Assembly (NCBI RefSeq): GCF_029168945.1
Contig: NC_083604.1
Coordinates: forward strand, 76,152,211 to 76,216,210
DNA length: 64,000 nucleotides
From: Cannabis sativa
Taxonomy: Eukaryota; Streptophyta; Magnoliopsida; Rosales; Cannabaceae
Reading direction: 5' to 3'
The translations under genes and the position numbers were made by a program. The notes beneath the pieces were generated by a model. The model was given only the letters and a program-made list of their open reading frames with translations. It was not told where the DNA came from and did no database searches. Position 1 is the stretch's first letter; each line of letters starts with the position of its first letter. Of the stretch, positions 24,071 through 34,249 are shown one piece after another.

Positions 24071-24715
24071 TGGTAAAATAGATACGGCACACGAACACAG
24101 TACAAATTTTACGAGTTAGGATTGGGAAAATTAGATACGGATTGAAAACGGGTCGACATGACTTCATACGAAATAAAAACGGGTCAAACACGATACGATC
24201 CACTTAACACGAATTTGACAAATTTTTTTAAATAAAGTAAAATAAAAAATTATTAATAATAATATAATTATGTAAAAATATGTATTTAGTAATTTATTGT
24301 TAAGTTAAATTTAATTTTCTATACCATGAAATTGAAAATATTTTAAAATTTTTAATTTTAATTATATACATAAATGGAACACTTCTTAATGGATATTACC
24401 CATGAATGGTTACTAAACAAATTTAACTATAAATATTAATTTTAAAAATATCAAACCATCAAATTTTGATCTAATAACGAATAATGAAATCACAAATTTG
24501 AAATCTAAATCTATTATTTTTCTCTACAACTTCATCTTTAATGATAGCAAATGGGTTAAAATGAATCAACACGAACACGGCACGATTCTTTACGAGTCAG
24601 GTTAGGATTGGAAAAATTAGATACGAGTCTAAAAACGGGTCGACATGCCTGACATTATAGAAGCGAGTAACATAAAATATGACACGAACACGACACAATG
24701 ATACGTTTGCCACGC
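24071..24715. mobile_element. Repeat element with ~90-bp direct repeats (ACGGGTCGACATG family)
   Basis: Two directly repeated blocks, about 24071-24163 and 24561-24650, each run through ACACGAACAC, TTTACGAGT, TTAGGATTGG, AAAATTAGATACG and AAAACGGGTCGACATG. Between them lies AT-rich sequence. GACACGAACACGACACAA closes the right side. The element class is unknown; it has the same flavour as the element at 9300-10440. Confidence 0.55.
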
Positions 24716-24875
24716 CTAGCTATGGGTTTCTCCTAGGATTTCTAGCCACCATCGCCTATCTATTTAATTTTTGACCAGGGTCCGTTGACAGCTTGTGGTC
24801 TAAGGTGTGGTTCTGGTCTCTGGCCTTTCTCGGATGGTCGTCTCCTCTTTAGTGTTCTAGCTTGTTAATGTTCTC

Positions 24876-25068
24876 CACGGATGGCCCTAGGCTAAGGCGG
24901 GCTAGTCCCGCACCCAGGGCTCACTCATTTTAAGGGCCCAAATAAAAAAAATACCTTTTAAAAAAATATACATAATCTTTTAATAAATTTTACAAATACC
25001 ATTTATTATTATAGTAAGGGCTCAAAATTTTTTTTGCTTATGGCCCATTCAACTCAGGGTCGGCCCTG
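24876..25068. mobile_element. hAT-type MITE (GGGCCGACCCTAGG family), copy A
   Basis: 193 bp flanked by a perfect 8-bp duplication ATGTTCTC (24868-24875 and 25069-25076). Ends CACGGATGGCCCTAGGC and CAGGGTCGGCCCTG are inverted. It carries AAGGGCCCAAATAAAAAAAA internally, inverted and related to copy B at 52802-52974. Confidence 0.85.
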
Positions 25069-25136
25069 ATGTTCTCCTCACTAGTGGTTTATTGAATACT
25101 TTCGTTGAAGTTGTTAGGCTTTTCTTTATTTTTATT

Positions 25137-25506
25137 AGGATAGCGGCATAAGTACTCAAAGTTTAAGTTTGTAAGCGGCATAAACTCAATGTTTATTTTT
25201 AGCGGCATAAGTACCCAATGTTTGTAAAACTGTAATTTTCCTTCAGTTTTGTCAGTACAGACTCTGTTTTGAATATATTAAAGGAACATTTGGAAGTAAC
25301 TTTATACTACATGTTTATGTCTAGACCCAATGATCAAGAATTTGGACCTTATTTTATGTGGCATGTTTAAGAAAATGATAGAGCTTGTACTGACAAAATT
25401 AGAAAAAATTTACAGTTTTACAAATATTGGTACTTATGCCGCTAAAATTGAGATTATACCACTTACAAACTTAAGATTTTGGGTACTTATGCTACTATTT
25501 ACGCTT
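25137..25506. mobile_element. MULE-like MITE (family A), copy 2
   Basis: Closely similar to 6395-6770: GGATAGCGGCATAAGTACTC at the left, AGCGGCATAAGTACCCAATG and CAGTACAGACTCTGTTTTGA inside. The right arm ends GGGTACTTATGCTACTATTTACG. The small frame at 25330-25623 crosses the right arm and is not a gene. Confidence 0.75.
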
Positions 25507-25509
25507 TTT

Positions 25510-26428
25510 ATTATAAACAGCTTGATATTTTTGTTGATTTTGTTTTATAAATTGTATATGCAATTAATGGACTTTGTCTATTTGCTAATGAAAATTTCCA
25601 TTTTTCTAAAACAATATTTATAAAGATCTATAACAATTAACAAGTGACTTACTATTACTAATTGGAAGCATATAAATATTAAAAGGATTTACTATCGATT
25701 ATGACCGAATTTAATTATTTGTTATATCATTTCCATTATTAAAATTACATGCAAATTGAGCGATTGTTTAATTATATAAGTTAATATTTAAATATTTAAC
25801 TTCATATGTACCTTACAAAAAAATATACATATATTTATATGAATACTATTGTTAATCAAATGATGTTTTTTATATATATTATCATGATGATCAACTCACT
25901 CCATGTTATCAGAGTTTTTATTTATATTTTCTTGGGATGCATGAACTAATAATGCCCCATGTTAGATCTCTTGCTTCATATTATATATACAATAGCTTTT
26001 ATGATAAGTTGACTAAATGGAATCTACATTAAACCTTAACGCATATTTTTACGTGTTTTAAATTAATTTATTAAATCTAATGATTTTATTTTATTTTTTT
26101 GAGGAAATTAAATCTATTAATGTTGACTCTATTATGTTATAATTATAAAAATCATCGATATATAATTGAATTGAATGTGCGCCAGAGATATTACAGGAAC
26201 AATTACTGGATTGTTCTATATTCATTCCACTTATTTCTCCAAGAATTCATGAATTAATTAATAATAAACCTTAAATACTTAATTATTTCTTTTCAAAGCT
26301 TAAATTATAATGATTTGTAAAATTATTTGTCAAATTAACAAATATAAATTGTATTAAAATTTACAAAATAACTTCACTTAATTAAATTTATGATTATTTT
26401 ACGATTGTAATAATCGTTTATGGTCGCA
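25510..26428. other. AT-rich intergenic DNA
   Basis: No gene or repeat recognised before the Copia target site. Confidence 0.5.
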
Positions 26429-26433
26429 CAGTG

Positions 26434-26760
26434 TGTTAGGAATATAGAATCATCAGCATATTTATCATTTAGCTCAGGCCCAACACAAAACCAACCTGCA
26501 GTCCAAGATGATTGGAAAAGATCCGTTGACAGCTAATGATTAGGAAATAAATATCTTCCAGCTAATGATTAGGAAATAAATATCTTCCTCTATTTTTCTG
26601 TACCTTTGTAACAAACTATGAGGTGCCACTCACTACGTGTGTACCCTCTAGAATATTCTCTTTGTATTCTACATTGTCTATAAATTAATGAATGAGTCTC
26701 AGGCAAAATTAAGCTGAGCATTTACCTATTCCCTTGCTGCCTCCTTTTATTTTTCTGTCT
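26434..26760 (+). repeat. Left LTR of the Copia element
   Basis: 327 bp, starting TGTTAGGAATATAGAATC and ending TTTATTTTTCTGTCT. It is 29 bp longer than the right LTR because the unit beginning AGCTAATGATTAGG and ending TATCTTCC is present twice in tandem around 26530-26588. The 3' end is not the usual CA, but the adjoining primer site and the matching duplication support it. Confidence 0.93.
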
Positions 26761-26798
26761 TGGTATCAGAGCAGTATCTTCGGCGTGTGTCGAGATCC

Positions 26799-28193
26799 AT
26801 GGAGGGTGATGGAAGAGCTTCTATAGCTGTTGACGGAGGCTCTGCAACAAGTGGAGAAACAGCCCAACCATTTGCCTTAAAACTGGATCGCAACAATTTT
26901 TCTCTATGGAAGACAATAGTTTCTGCCATTGTGCGTGGACATCGGTTGGATGGTTACCTCAAAGGAACCCTATCCAAACCACTGGAGTTTCTACCTCCAA
27001 CAACTGAACCAGATGGCACTGTAAGTTCCACTGTGCAGGTCAATCCTGCCTTTGAACAGTGGATCGTCAACGATCACCTCCTACTCGGATGGTTATACGG
27101 GTCTATGACTGAAGGTATAGCCTCAGAAGTGATGGGGTGTGACTGCTCAGCTTCGTTATGGAAAGCTCTTGAAGATCTCTTTGGTGCTCACTCCAAAGCT
27201 AAAATGGATGAGTATCGTACCAAGATTCAGACAGGAAGAAAAGGTGCATTGTCCATGCCAGATTACCTACGCCAAAAGAGACAATGGGGTAATGTGCTTG
27301 CCCTTGCAGGAGAACCATATCAAGAAAACCAGCTGGTTGCTAATGTTCTTTCGGGCCTGGACATTGATTATCTTCCTATGGTCATACTCATCGAAACCAG
27401 AGGTTCTACTACTTGGCAGGAGCTTCAGGATATGCTTCTAAGCTATGATAGCAAGATGGAGAGACTCCATTCTCTCTCAGGTACTACTAAACTTAATGGT
27501 CCCTCAGCTAACCTTGCTAATAAAAGCTCTTCTTTTGGATCTGGCAGAGGTTCGAACAGCAGTAACAGAGGTAACTCAAGCAACAACAACAGAGGCTCTA
27601 ATCACAGATCTAGAGGTCGTGGAGGTAGAAACAATGGTCCTCGTCCAACTTGTCAGGTCTGTGGAAAATACGGACATTCGACAGCCTACTGTTATAATAG
27701 GTATGACGAGTCCTTCATGGGAAATGCACCTGGTGACAGCAGCAACAACTCAAACAACTCTCAGAATGGTGCAGCAGCTCTCACAGCTTCATCTGAATGC
27801 TTGGATCATGATGCTTGGTTTGCTGACAGTGGTGCCAGCAACCACATCACGGCTGGAGTTAACAAACTGAATATGAAGGAAAACTATAATGGTAAGGAAA
27901 CCGTGACTGTGGCTAATGGTAACAAGCTTCCTATACATCATGTGGGTATTGGCACTTTGCATACTCTACCTGCCTCTCCTTTAATCTTAAAAGAGATTTT
28001 ACATGTTCCAAAAATCACCAAAAATTTACTTAGTATTTCCAAACTTACCTCAGATAATAATGTGTATGTTGAATTTTTCTCTGATTTGTGTCTTATAAAG
28101 GACAAGGGGACAAGGCAGGTGGTTCATTATTTTAGGCATAGAAGCTCATCGAGATGCAACTGGTTTTTATCTCAGCCAACCGAAGTATATTGA
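26799..28193 (+). pseudogene. Copia gag-protease fragment with out-of-frame tail
   Basis: The first ATG is at 26799; the upstream frame runs into the primer-binding site. Residues near the start contain LKLDRNNFSLWKTIVSAIV and a LDGYLKGT motif typical of Copia gag (UBN2-type), then a Gln/Ser/Asn/Gly-rich linker. A CX2CX4HX4C zinc knuckle (27651-27691, CQVCGKYGHSTAYC) follows, then the aspartic protease active site with DSGASNHIT (from about 27825). A gag-pre-integrase segment ends at LIKDKGTRQVV. After about 28115 the frame is artificial: the DNA continues as reverse transcriptase tail in another frame. About 464 residues to the stop. Gag packages the RNA and the protease processes it; neither is likely to be useful from this copy alone. 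Confidence 0.88.
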
Positions 28194-28965
28194 AGATTTG
28201 CTCAGAAAAATGAACATGTTGAATCTGAAGTCCTGTCCAAAACCTATGGCTACTGGGAAAATGATTTCAATCTCTGTGAATAAGAAATCCAACTGAGTAC
28301 AGAAGCTTAATTGGGGAGTTGCAGTATCTGACTTATACTAGGCCTGACATAAGTTTCGCTGTGAATAAACTTAGTCAGTTCTTGAAAGCACCAACGAATG
28401 TTCATTGGGGAGCAGCCAAGCGCATCCTCAGATATCTGAAAGGGACACCACATCATGGCCTCCACATCAAATATTCAAACCGTCTTTCCTTGACTGGTTT
28501 CTCGGATGCCGACTGGGCCTGCTATCCAGACGATTGAAGATCTGTTGCTGGTCTTTGTGTCTATTTAGGCGACACCCTGGTCTCGTGGTCCTCCAAGAAA
28601 CAATCTGTAGTGTCACGCTCCAGCACCGAATCAGAGTATAGAGCTCTTGCCCAGGTGGCTGCTGAAATGTCTTGGATCCAAGGACTATCAGCTGAACTCG
28701 ATTTTCCTCTGCCTTCTATACCAATGATTTGGTGTGACAATATGGGAGCAAGTGCTCTCGCTTCTAATCCTGTCTATCATGCTCGCACAAAGCATATAGA
28801 ATTGGATGTTCATTTTATAAGAGACAAAGTCCTAGAGAAATCACTAGAAATAAGATACATTCCCTCCAGTGAGCAAATTGCAGATTGTTTGACTAAGAGA
28901 CTGCCACACAGTCAGTTTCACTTCTTGATCAACAAACTTGGAGTGGTCTCTACCCCACTCAGTTT
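28125..28965 (+). pseudogene. Copia reverse transcriptase tail and RNase H remnant
   Basis: Starting at about 28125, one frame reads ILGIEAHRDATGFYLSQPKY, the C-terminal reverse-transcriptase pattern. A frameshift near 28285 moves the reading to [16 protein letters not shown] and [15 protein letters not shown], then [10 protein letters not shown] and [12 protein letters not shown]. An in-frame TGA at 28535 replaces the expected Arg codon (CGA to TGA). It then continues through RSVAGLCVYLG, SRSSTESEYRALAQ (RNase H), CDNMGASALASNPVYHART, and IPSSEQIADCLTK. The catalytic YVDD region and the integrase are absent. The frame runs on into the right LTR. Confidence 0.9.
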
Positions 28966-28974
28966 GAGAGGGAA

Positions 28975-29272
28975 TGTTAGGAATATAGAATCAGCAGCCC
29001 ATTTATCATTTAGCTCAGGCCCAACACAAAACCAACCTGTAGTCCAAGATGATTGGAAAAGATCCGTTGACAGCTAATGATTAGGAAACAAATATCTTCC
29101 TCTATTTTTCTGTACCTTTGTAACAAACTATGAGCTGGCACTCACTACGTGTGTACCCTCTAGAATATTCCCTTTGTATTCTACATTGTCTATAAATTAA
29201 TGAATGAGTCTCAGGCAAAATTAAGCTGAGCATTTACCTATTCCCTTGTTGCCTCCTTTTATTTTTCTGTCT
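28975..29272 (+). repeat. Right LTR of the Copia element
   Basis: 298 bp with the same ends as the left LTR. Leaving out the 29-bp duplication, I count nine mismatches to the left LTR by eye, about 3%. Confidence 0.93.
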
Positions 29273-29277
29273 CAGTG

Positions 29278-29716
29278 TAATTCACAGTCGTTTCTGTGAT
29301 CATAAAAAGATTATTTTAATAATTTTCTTTTGTACAATTATTTTACTAATAAACAATTTCATAAAAATTATTTTTATAAAACACTCACATAATTTAATTA
29401 ATAAATTTGTGTACTATACCTACATAAGTATATATATATATATATATATATATTTTTTTTAAAAAAAAAAAAAAAAAACCTAAAATTTTAACTTAAAAAT
29501 AGTTGAGGTCAAAAAATTAAACCAAAGAGACTTGGTAATAATACACAAGCTACAATTCTCTATTCTCCATCTTATGGAGGTTCTTTGGTTCTTCGCAGCT
29601 AGAATTGATCAAAGTACTAAGAGATTTCTTACAAATAAGTCGTCGATGCTTAAATCAGATGATAGAGTTCTAATGAAAAGGAAAATAAAAAGAGTATGTT
29701 AGCTAGAGCGAGAATT
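29278..29716. other. AT-rich DNA with (TA)n
   Basis: A TA dinucleotide run at about 29429-29452 followed by T and A runs. No gene recognised. Confidence 0.6.
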
Positions 29717-29733
29717 AACCATTTTTCTTACTC

Positions 29734-30132
29734 TTTTTTTTTTTTTTTTGAAAGAACCTCAGTTCGGGATAGATTAACTCCAAAGGATGATGGGATTTAC
29801 AGGGGGAAATCCCTCCCCTTTACAGTTCGAAAAGCTGCTGCGAGAGTGACGCGACTCATTAGCAAGCTTGTCCACATTGGAGATGAAACATCTCTTAACA
29901 TATAGGAAATACAAACAGTAAAAGAAGATAATAAACTTAAAACAGAGGAAAAAGTAGCAAACAAGTGCCAATCCGGACACTTCTTCTGATTCAGCGCCTG
30001 AACCAGGATCTTGGAATCTGAGACGATGGATACTTCATTCACATGTTGATCGACTGCCCATATCATAGCATACCTTATAGCCTCTAACTCAGCCGCCAGA
30101 GCATTAAAACAGGTACCAGCAGTAGAACCCCA
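29734..30132 (-). mobile_element. 5'-truncated LINE tail with 17-bp target duplication
   Basis: On the minus strand, a frame from about 30132 reads CFNALAAELEAIRYAMIWAV and VSIVSDSKILVQALN, the RNase H-like domain of plant L1 LINEs. A frameshift near 29900 moves the reading to CFISNVDKLANESRHSR and then NPIILWS before a stop. A poly-A tail (T-run 29734-29749 on plus) ends the element. The 17-bp word AACCATTTTTCTTACTC occurs at 29717-29733 and again at 30133-30149, a clear target-site duplication. The apparent Met at 30138 is in the duplication and is not a start codon. Confidence 0.9.
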
Positions 30133-30157
30133 AACCATTTTTCTTACTCAATTCCAT

Positions 30158-30418
30158 CTATTTATATTGCTTGGTGATAAAGACGAGAAATAATCGAAGT
30201 TGGCTTAGCCTAACGTCCAATTCATCAATTGTTTGAATTCCACTCGCAGATTTCTCGATTAGCCCTAATGGATCGATCACCTGAATTGATGACATCAGCC
30301 AGCTCAATTCACGTTCATGTGAACTAATGACATGATTAGCAAAGTTAAACTCTATCAATTGATCATCGATTCTGAATTTTTGTTGTGGACTTGGACGCAT
30401 ATTTATTTCCATGTCCAA
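30158..30418 (-). pseudogene. Unrecognised 86-residue frame beside the LINE
   Basis: The translation is of mixed, non-repetitive composition with segments such as RPSPQQKFRIDDQLIEF and GLIEKSASGIQTIDELDVRL, unlike the AT-driven junk around it. I recognise no family and no splice structure. It could be a remnant of a gene or of transposon coding sequence. Low confidence that it is expressed. Confidence 0.25.
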
Positions 30419-32880
30419 TTGATGTTATATTATTCATACAAGATATTCAATCTAAAATTGATTTTACATAACTTAGTTCAATTAATATATATTAGCCTAT
30501 AATAAAATTGTAAAATCAAATGTTGTACTACAAATAAAAGAAAAAAAAAATCAAATATTCAGTCTAAATATTACACAATATTGAAAAATATCACTTTTTT
30601 TTTAATAAATTTGTGACTAATTCATTTTATAGTAAACAGTAATCCATGTTTCTTATTACTTTAATTAATTTATAAAATTTCTTATTATATTTGTTTATTC
30701 ATAGGTGTTGACAGTATATCCGGTCGAGACTCGAGATTAGTAGAAAATTAATGAACTGAGTGTTGTAATTATAATATAAGCATTTTCAATCTCGATCAAT
30801 CTATTGATTAAAACTTATAAACAAGAGGGAAGGCCATGCAGTTGACTATACAGTATTAATATTAATATATATCTTAATTAAAATTAATTAAGCCCGTTAA
30901 TTAACTACTAATTAATTAATTAATTAATTATTAGGCTTAATTTTCTATATTGAGAACTACGTATCCATTGATCATGGAAGAGGTGTCAGTGTCACCGACA
31001 AAGCACTACTTTAGTTTTTCAACTTATATTAAAATATATCGTCACTCAAAAATATTTTCTTTCACCAGAAAATCTTTAAATTTTCTTATTAAAAAGTTTG
31101 AAACTAATTAATTATTAATAAACATAAAGAGCTAGCTAGATAAAACGTGTCGTGAATTTTAATGGTGGCCCTAGCTAATTTGAAAATTTATATTGGTTGA
31201 TGTCATCACGATTAGAGTTAATAATTAAGATTTTGTAGAAAAAAAAAAACTTTTAATTAATTTGATGTGTTTTTAGTTTCTTCTCTGTTATTCTGGCTAT
31301 ATGTATGTTGAAAACTAAAAAGGTTTAATTCAAAGTGTTAAATTACAGAAAAGAGAGAAAAAGATGAATGAGTAGTACCCAAAATAATCTTTTGAAATTG
31401 AATTATATATGGTACTATAGTACACCCTTATCATTCTACACACAATTGGAAGGTGTTATATTAAATAATAATTATGCAAAGTAGTGACCATTTTTTAATA
31501 ATTAGGTACGTATAACCGTGTTGTTGGTAATTAAATTAAACCAATTTTATATATTTTTTTTAAATAAAAGAAAAAAATGGTCAAAACCTCTCAAAGCAGT
31601 GTCTAGCTTTGGTGAGACATTACATTACACATACACTAATTCATTCAAAAACAAAGGTATAATTAAAGTAAAAAAGAAGCCGAAGCAAAATTAAAGCTAG
31701 CTACTCTGGCCTTGCCTTTTTGTCATTAGAAAAATATCTTAAATTAATAATATTAATATTATTAAAAGTACACACAAAAAATCTTACTTATACTCATAAT
31801 AAAACTTATAATTAAAAGTAAAAAAGTTGTGACTAATTATAAATCATTATTTTATGTTAGGACTAAAAAATTCATAATAAATGTATTAGTCATAAAAATT
31901 ATAATTTATTGCGACTAAATATATTTTTAATTACAATGACTAAAACTAAATTAGTGATAATTTTTATTTAAATACTATTTTTGTTAGTTACAATAATATT
32001 TGTTGTGACTAAAAGTCTCATTTAGTTAAAAAAAATTATATTATAACTAAAAAATTATTACTAAAAGTAATTTTTTTTGTAGTGGGATTTGTAATTATTT
32101 ATAATTAATATTGTTATTAATTATTAATGACGTAGAATATTATCATGAAGATAACATCTTACCAATAGATATATTATTTTATGATCTGCTAGTGTTATTT
32201 AATCAAGTATAAGAGGTTCTTATTAAATAGAAAAACCCTTAACCATAATGTGTATAGATGATCTGTATATATAGAACTATAAATAATACTAATTACTTTC
32301 ATGATTAAAAAAAAAAAAAAAGATCTCCATCCCTTGGCTCTCCATACTCAGCTATGGAAAACTCATACCTTATTCTTCTTTAAATACCTCAAAAGTTCTC
32401 ATCCAATAAGAATACTGTCAAAACAAATTAGTCTCTCAAAAATCAATAGGAAAGTACTATGTAATGAAGTGAATAGTGATGGTTCTCATGCATTCAAAAT
32501 TATAATTAAAGTAGTTAAAAATATTTTCAAAGTGATAATAACAGACAATTTTAATATCATCAAATCAAACTAACGCTTTTGTCTATAGGACAATATACCC
32601 TTGTCTTACAATAGCAAAATCAAACAATATTAGAATATATTTAAAATTACAACAAACCAAACCAATCAAATCATAATATCTCTATGTTAAATAATTAAAA
32701 TAGTGATAAGAAGAAGAAGAAAAGAAGTAAAATTGAAAAGGATCATATATATTATTGTAATGATAAAGTCTATTAATGGCTATATAATGTACACTTTTTT
32801 TTTTCTTTTTTGGATTTTTTTTTCCATCTCACTAAAGGACGCTGTAAAATTAAGTTTGAGCACAAAGTGTATGTATATAT
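30419..32880. other. AT-rich intergenic DNA with a possible CACTA-like remnant
   Basis: Between about 31772 and 32083 there are repeated GTGACTAA / TTAGTCA words in both orientations, ending in TTTTTTTTGTAGTG, reminiscent of a decayed CACTA-type end. The left end CACACAAAAAATCTTACTT matches only roughly. No gene seen elsewhere in the stretch. Confidence 0.45.
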
Positions 32881-32955
32881 TGTAATATATATATACTCCA
32901 TCCCACCAAAACTCAAAATTTTCAAAAATATAAAAAATAAAATACCGTCAAAAAT

Positions 32956-34038
32956 CTAAGACTCGAGAACAAAAGGTGTTTGTAAAAGATCATAAGGAGC
33001 CCATAGAGCATCCAATGGACAGGGCCTGTTGGCATCGAGTCGGGCCCAAGGCTTTCCTTTGCCACTCCAATGAAGCAGGCTTACTGGGCCCGGATGAAGA
33101 TCACGACAAAGCCCACGAAAATTATCACCACCGAGCCCATGTTGGTTCCACCTGTGATCCACCGGAGCAATATTCCCGGCGAACACCAAAAGAAACGGCG
33201 GAAGAGAACCCAGCTCGTAGATCCGCATTCTCTTCTGGAGCTCCATCCACTCAATAATCTTAGCCGTGTACCCGCCCACGCGCCACCTCTCCAAGTCCAT
33301 AACCATTACTCCGGTGTTAAAGTAACACGCTTCCCGACCGGCGAAGGTCATCGAGAGAGAAGGGTTTGACCAGAAAGAAGGCGTGAAGTAAGAGGTGAAG
33401 TTCGCGTTGCAGTACTCCGGCGCCGCCAAAACGGTGTCGTCTCCGAGAGGTGTGGCGGCGAGCTTGGCGATGTCGTCGACTAGGACGAGATCGGAATCAA
33501 GGTAAACCACGCGCCGTACGGTGGTGGGAAGGAGTTCGGCGAGGTAGTTTCGAGCGTAGTTTAGTGGGCAATCGAGGGCGGAGCGAATGGAGGTGGAGAT
33601 TAGGCCGGCGACTACGGAGTCATCGCTGAAAGGGTAGATTTGGAATTTCAAGTAAGGGAAAGAACCTGAGAGGGCTGAGCGGAGAGAATCTGAATCGGCG
33701 GAGGAAGAAGTGACGAAGTGGAATTGAATGTTTTCCGGACAAGAAGAGTGTTGGAGTACGGAGAGAATCGCAGCCATTGATCCCCGGAGATAAGCTGCGT
33801 CGAGGGTCATCGCCACGTGTACTGAATTGTCCGAGCACGTGACATCGTTGTAGGAGGAGCACGTGACATTTTTTGGACAATTTGGAGAGTTGTAGAATTT
33901 GGGAGCTTCTTTAAACCGTAGAACGCCGCCATTGGGGGCAGCGGCGGCGGCTACGGCTGCGACGGCGGCGGCGGCTAAAAGAAAAATGAGGAGATGGGTC
34001 GACGGTGATGAGATTGGAGATTTGAATTTAATCCCCAT
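32956..34038 (-). CDS. GATL1: Galacturonosyltransferase-like protein, GATL1/PARVUS type (GT8)
   Basis: A single-exon 360-residue protein, close to the usual length (about 350) of plant GATL proteins. An N-terminal hydrophobic Ala/Leu stretch (about residues 14-34) is a signal peptide or anchor. [15 protein letters not shown] (41-55) and [15 protein letters not shown] (73-87) are family signatures. The metal-binding DXD motif is DSD at 181-183 in [25 protein letters not shown], the [12 protein letters not shown] block and the HWSGKGKPW motif (323-331) complete the GT8 fold. The C-terminal half is nearly the same as Arabidopsis PARVUS as I remember it. PARVUS/GATL1 is needed for the reducing-end tetrasaccharide of glucuronoxylan in secondary walls; other GATLs act in pectin. 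The GATL1 assignment over other GATLs is inference. The start is the first Met before the signal peptide. Confidence 0.93.
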   Translation of the reverse strand: MGIKFKSPISSPSTHLLIFLLAAAAVAAVAAAAAPNGGVLRFKEAPKFYNSPNCPKNVTCSSYNDVTCSDNSVHVAMTLDAAYLRGSMAAILSVLQHSSCPENIQFHFVTSSSADSDSLRSALSGSFPYLKFQIYPFSDDSVVAGLISTSIRSALDCPLNYARNYLAELLPTTVRRVVYLDSDLVLVDDIAKLAATPLGDDTVLAAPEYCNANFTSYFTPSFWSNPSLSMTFAGREACYFNTGVMVMDLERWRVGGYTAKIIEWMELQKRMRIYELGSLPPFLLVFAGNIAPVDHRWNQHGLGGDNFRGLCRDLHPGPVSLLHWSGKGKPWARLDANRPCPLDALWAPYDLLQTPFVLES

Positions 34039-34200
34039 TTTTCTTTTTCTTTTTTTGGGGGGTTTTTGGGGTTTGTAATGAAATGAATTGAGAGAGAAAA
34101 GAGATTTATTATTGAGACTTTATATTGTTGAGAGAGAGAGTGTGTGTGAAATTTAATAAGGGAGACCAAGAAGACAATTCTACGGTTTCTTCGTGGCTTT
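34039..34200 (-). promoter_or_regulatory. 5' UTR and proximal promoter of the GATL gene
   Basis: On the minus strand the leader is pyrimidine-rich (ACACTCTCTCTCTC, the complement of the GA-repeat at 34129-34140). This lies 90-120 bp before the ATG and resembles plant Y-patch leader sequence. No strong TATA box is evident; ATATAAAG near 34118-34125 is a weak candidate. Confidence 0.35.
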
Positions 34201-34249
34201 GAATCCACGTTGGTTCAAACAGAGAGTAAAAAAATAAAACGAACCTTGT

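Larger units (their letters stand above)
26434..29272 (+). mobile_element. Copia LTR retrotransposon, internally deleted (2839 bp)
   Basis: Both LTRs (26434-26760, 28975-29272), a primer-binding site (TGGTATCAGAGC, 26761-26772) and a polypurine tract (TTTGAGAGGGAA, just before 28975) are present. A perfect 5-bp target duplication CAGTG flanks it (26429-26433, 29273-29277). The interior keeps gag, the zinc knuckle, the protease start and a fused tail of reverse transcriptase plus RNase H. Integrase and most of reverse transcriptase are missing, so the element is non-autonomous. It has retained the cis signals needed for trans-mobilisation. Confidence 0.95.

Noticed and set aside
27139..27870. 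Additional plus-strand frames within the Copia gag
   Set aside because: Alternative-frame shadows of gag; the gag frame alone has the zinc knuckle and protease motif.
32976..33369. Plus-strand open frames across the GATL gene
   Set aside because: They lie entirely antisense to the well-supported GATL coding sequence and have no family features.
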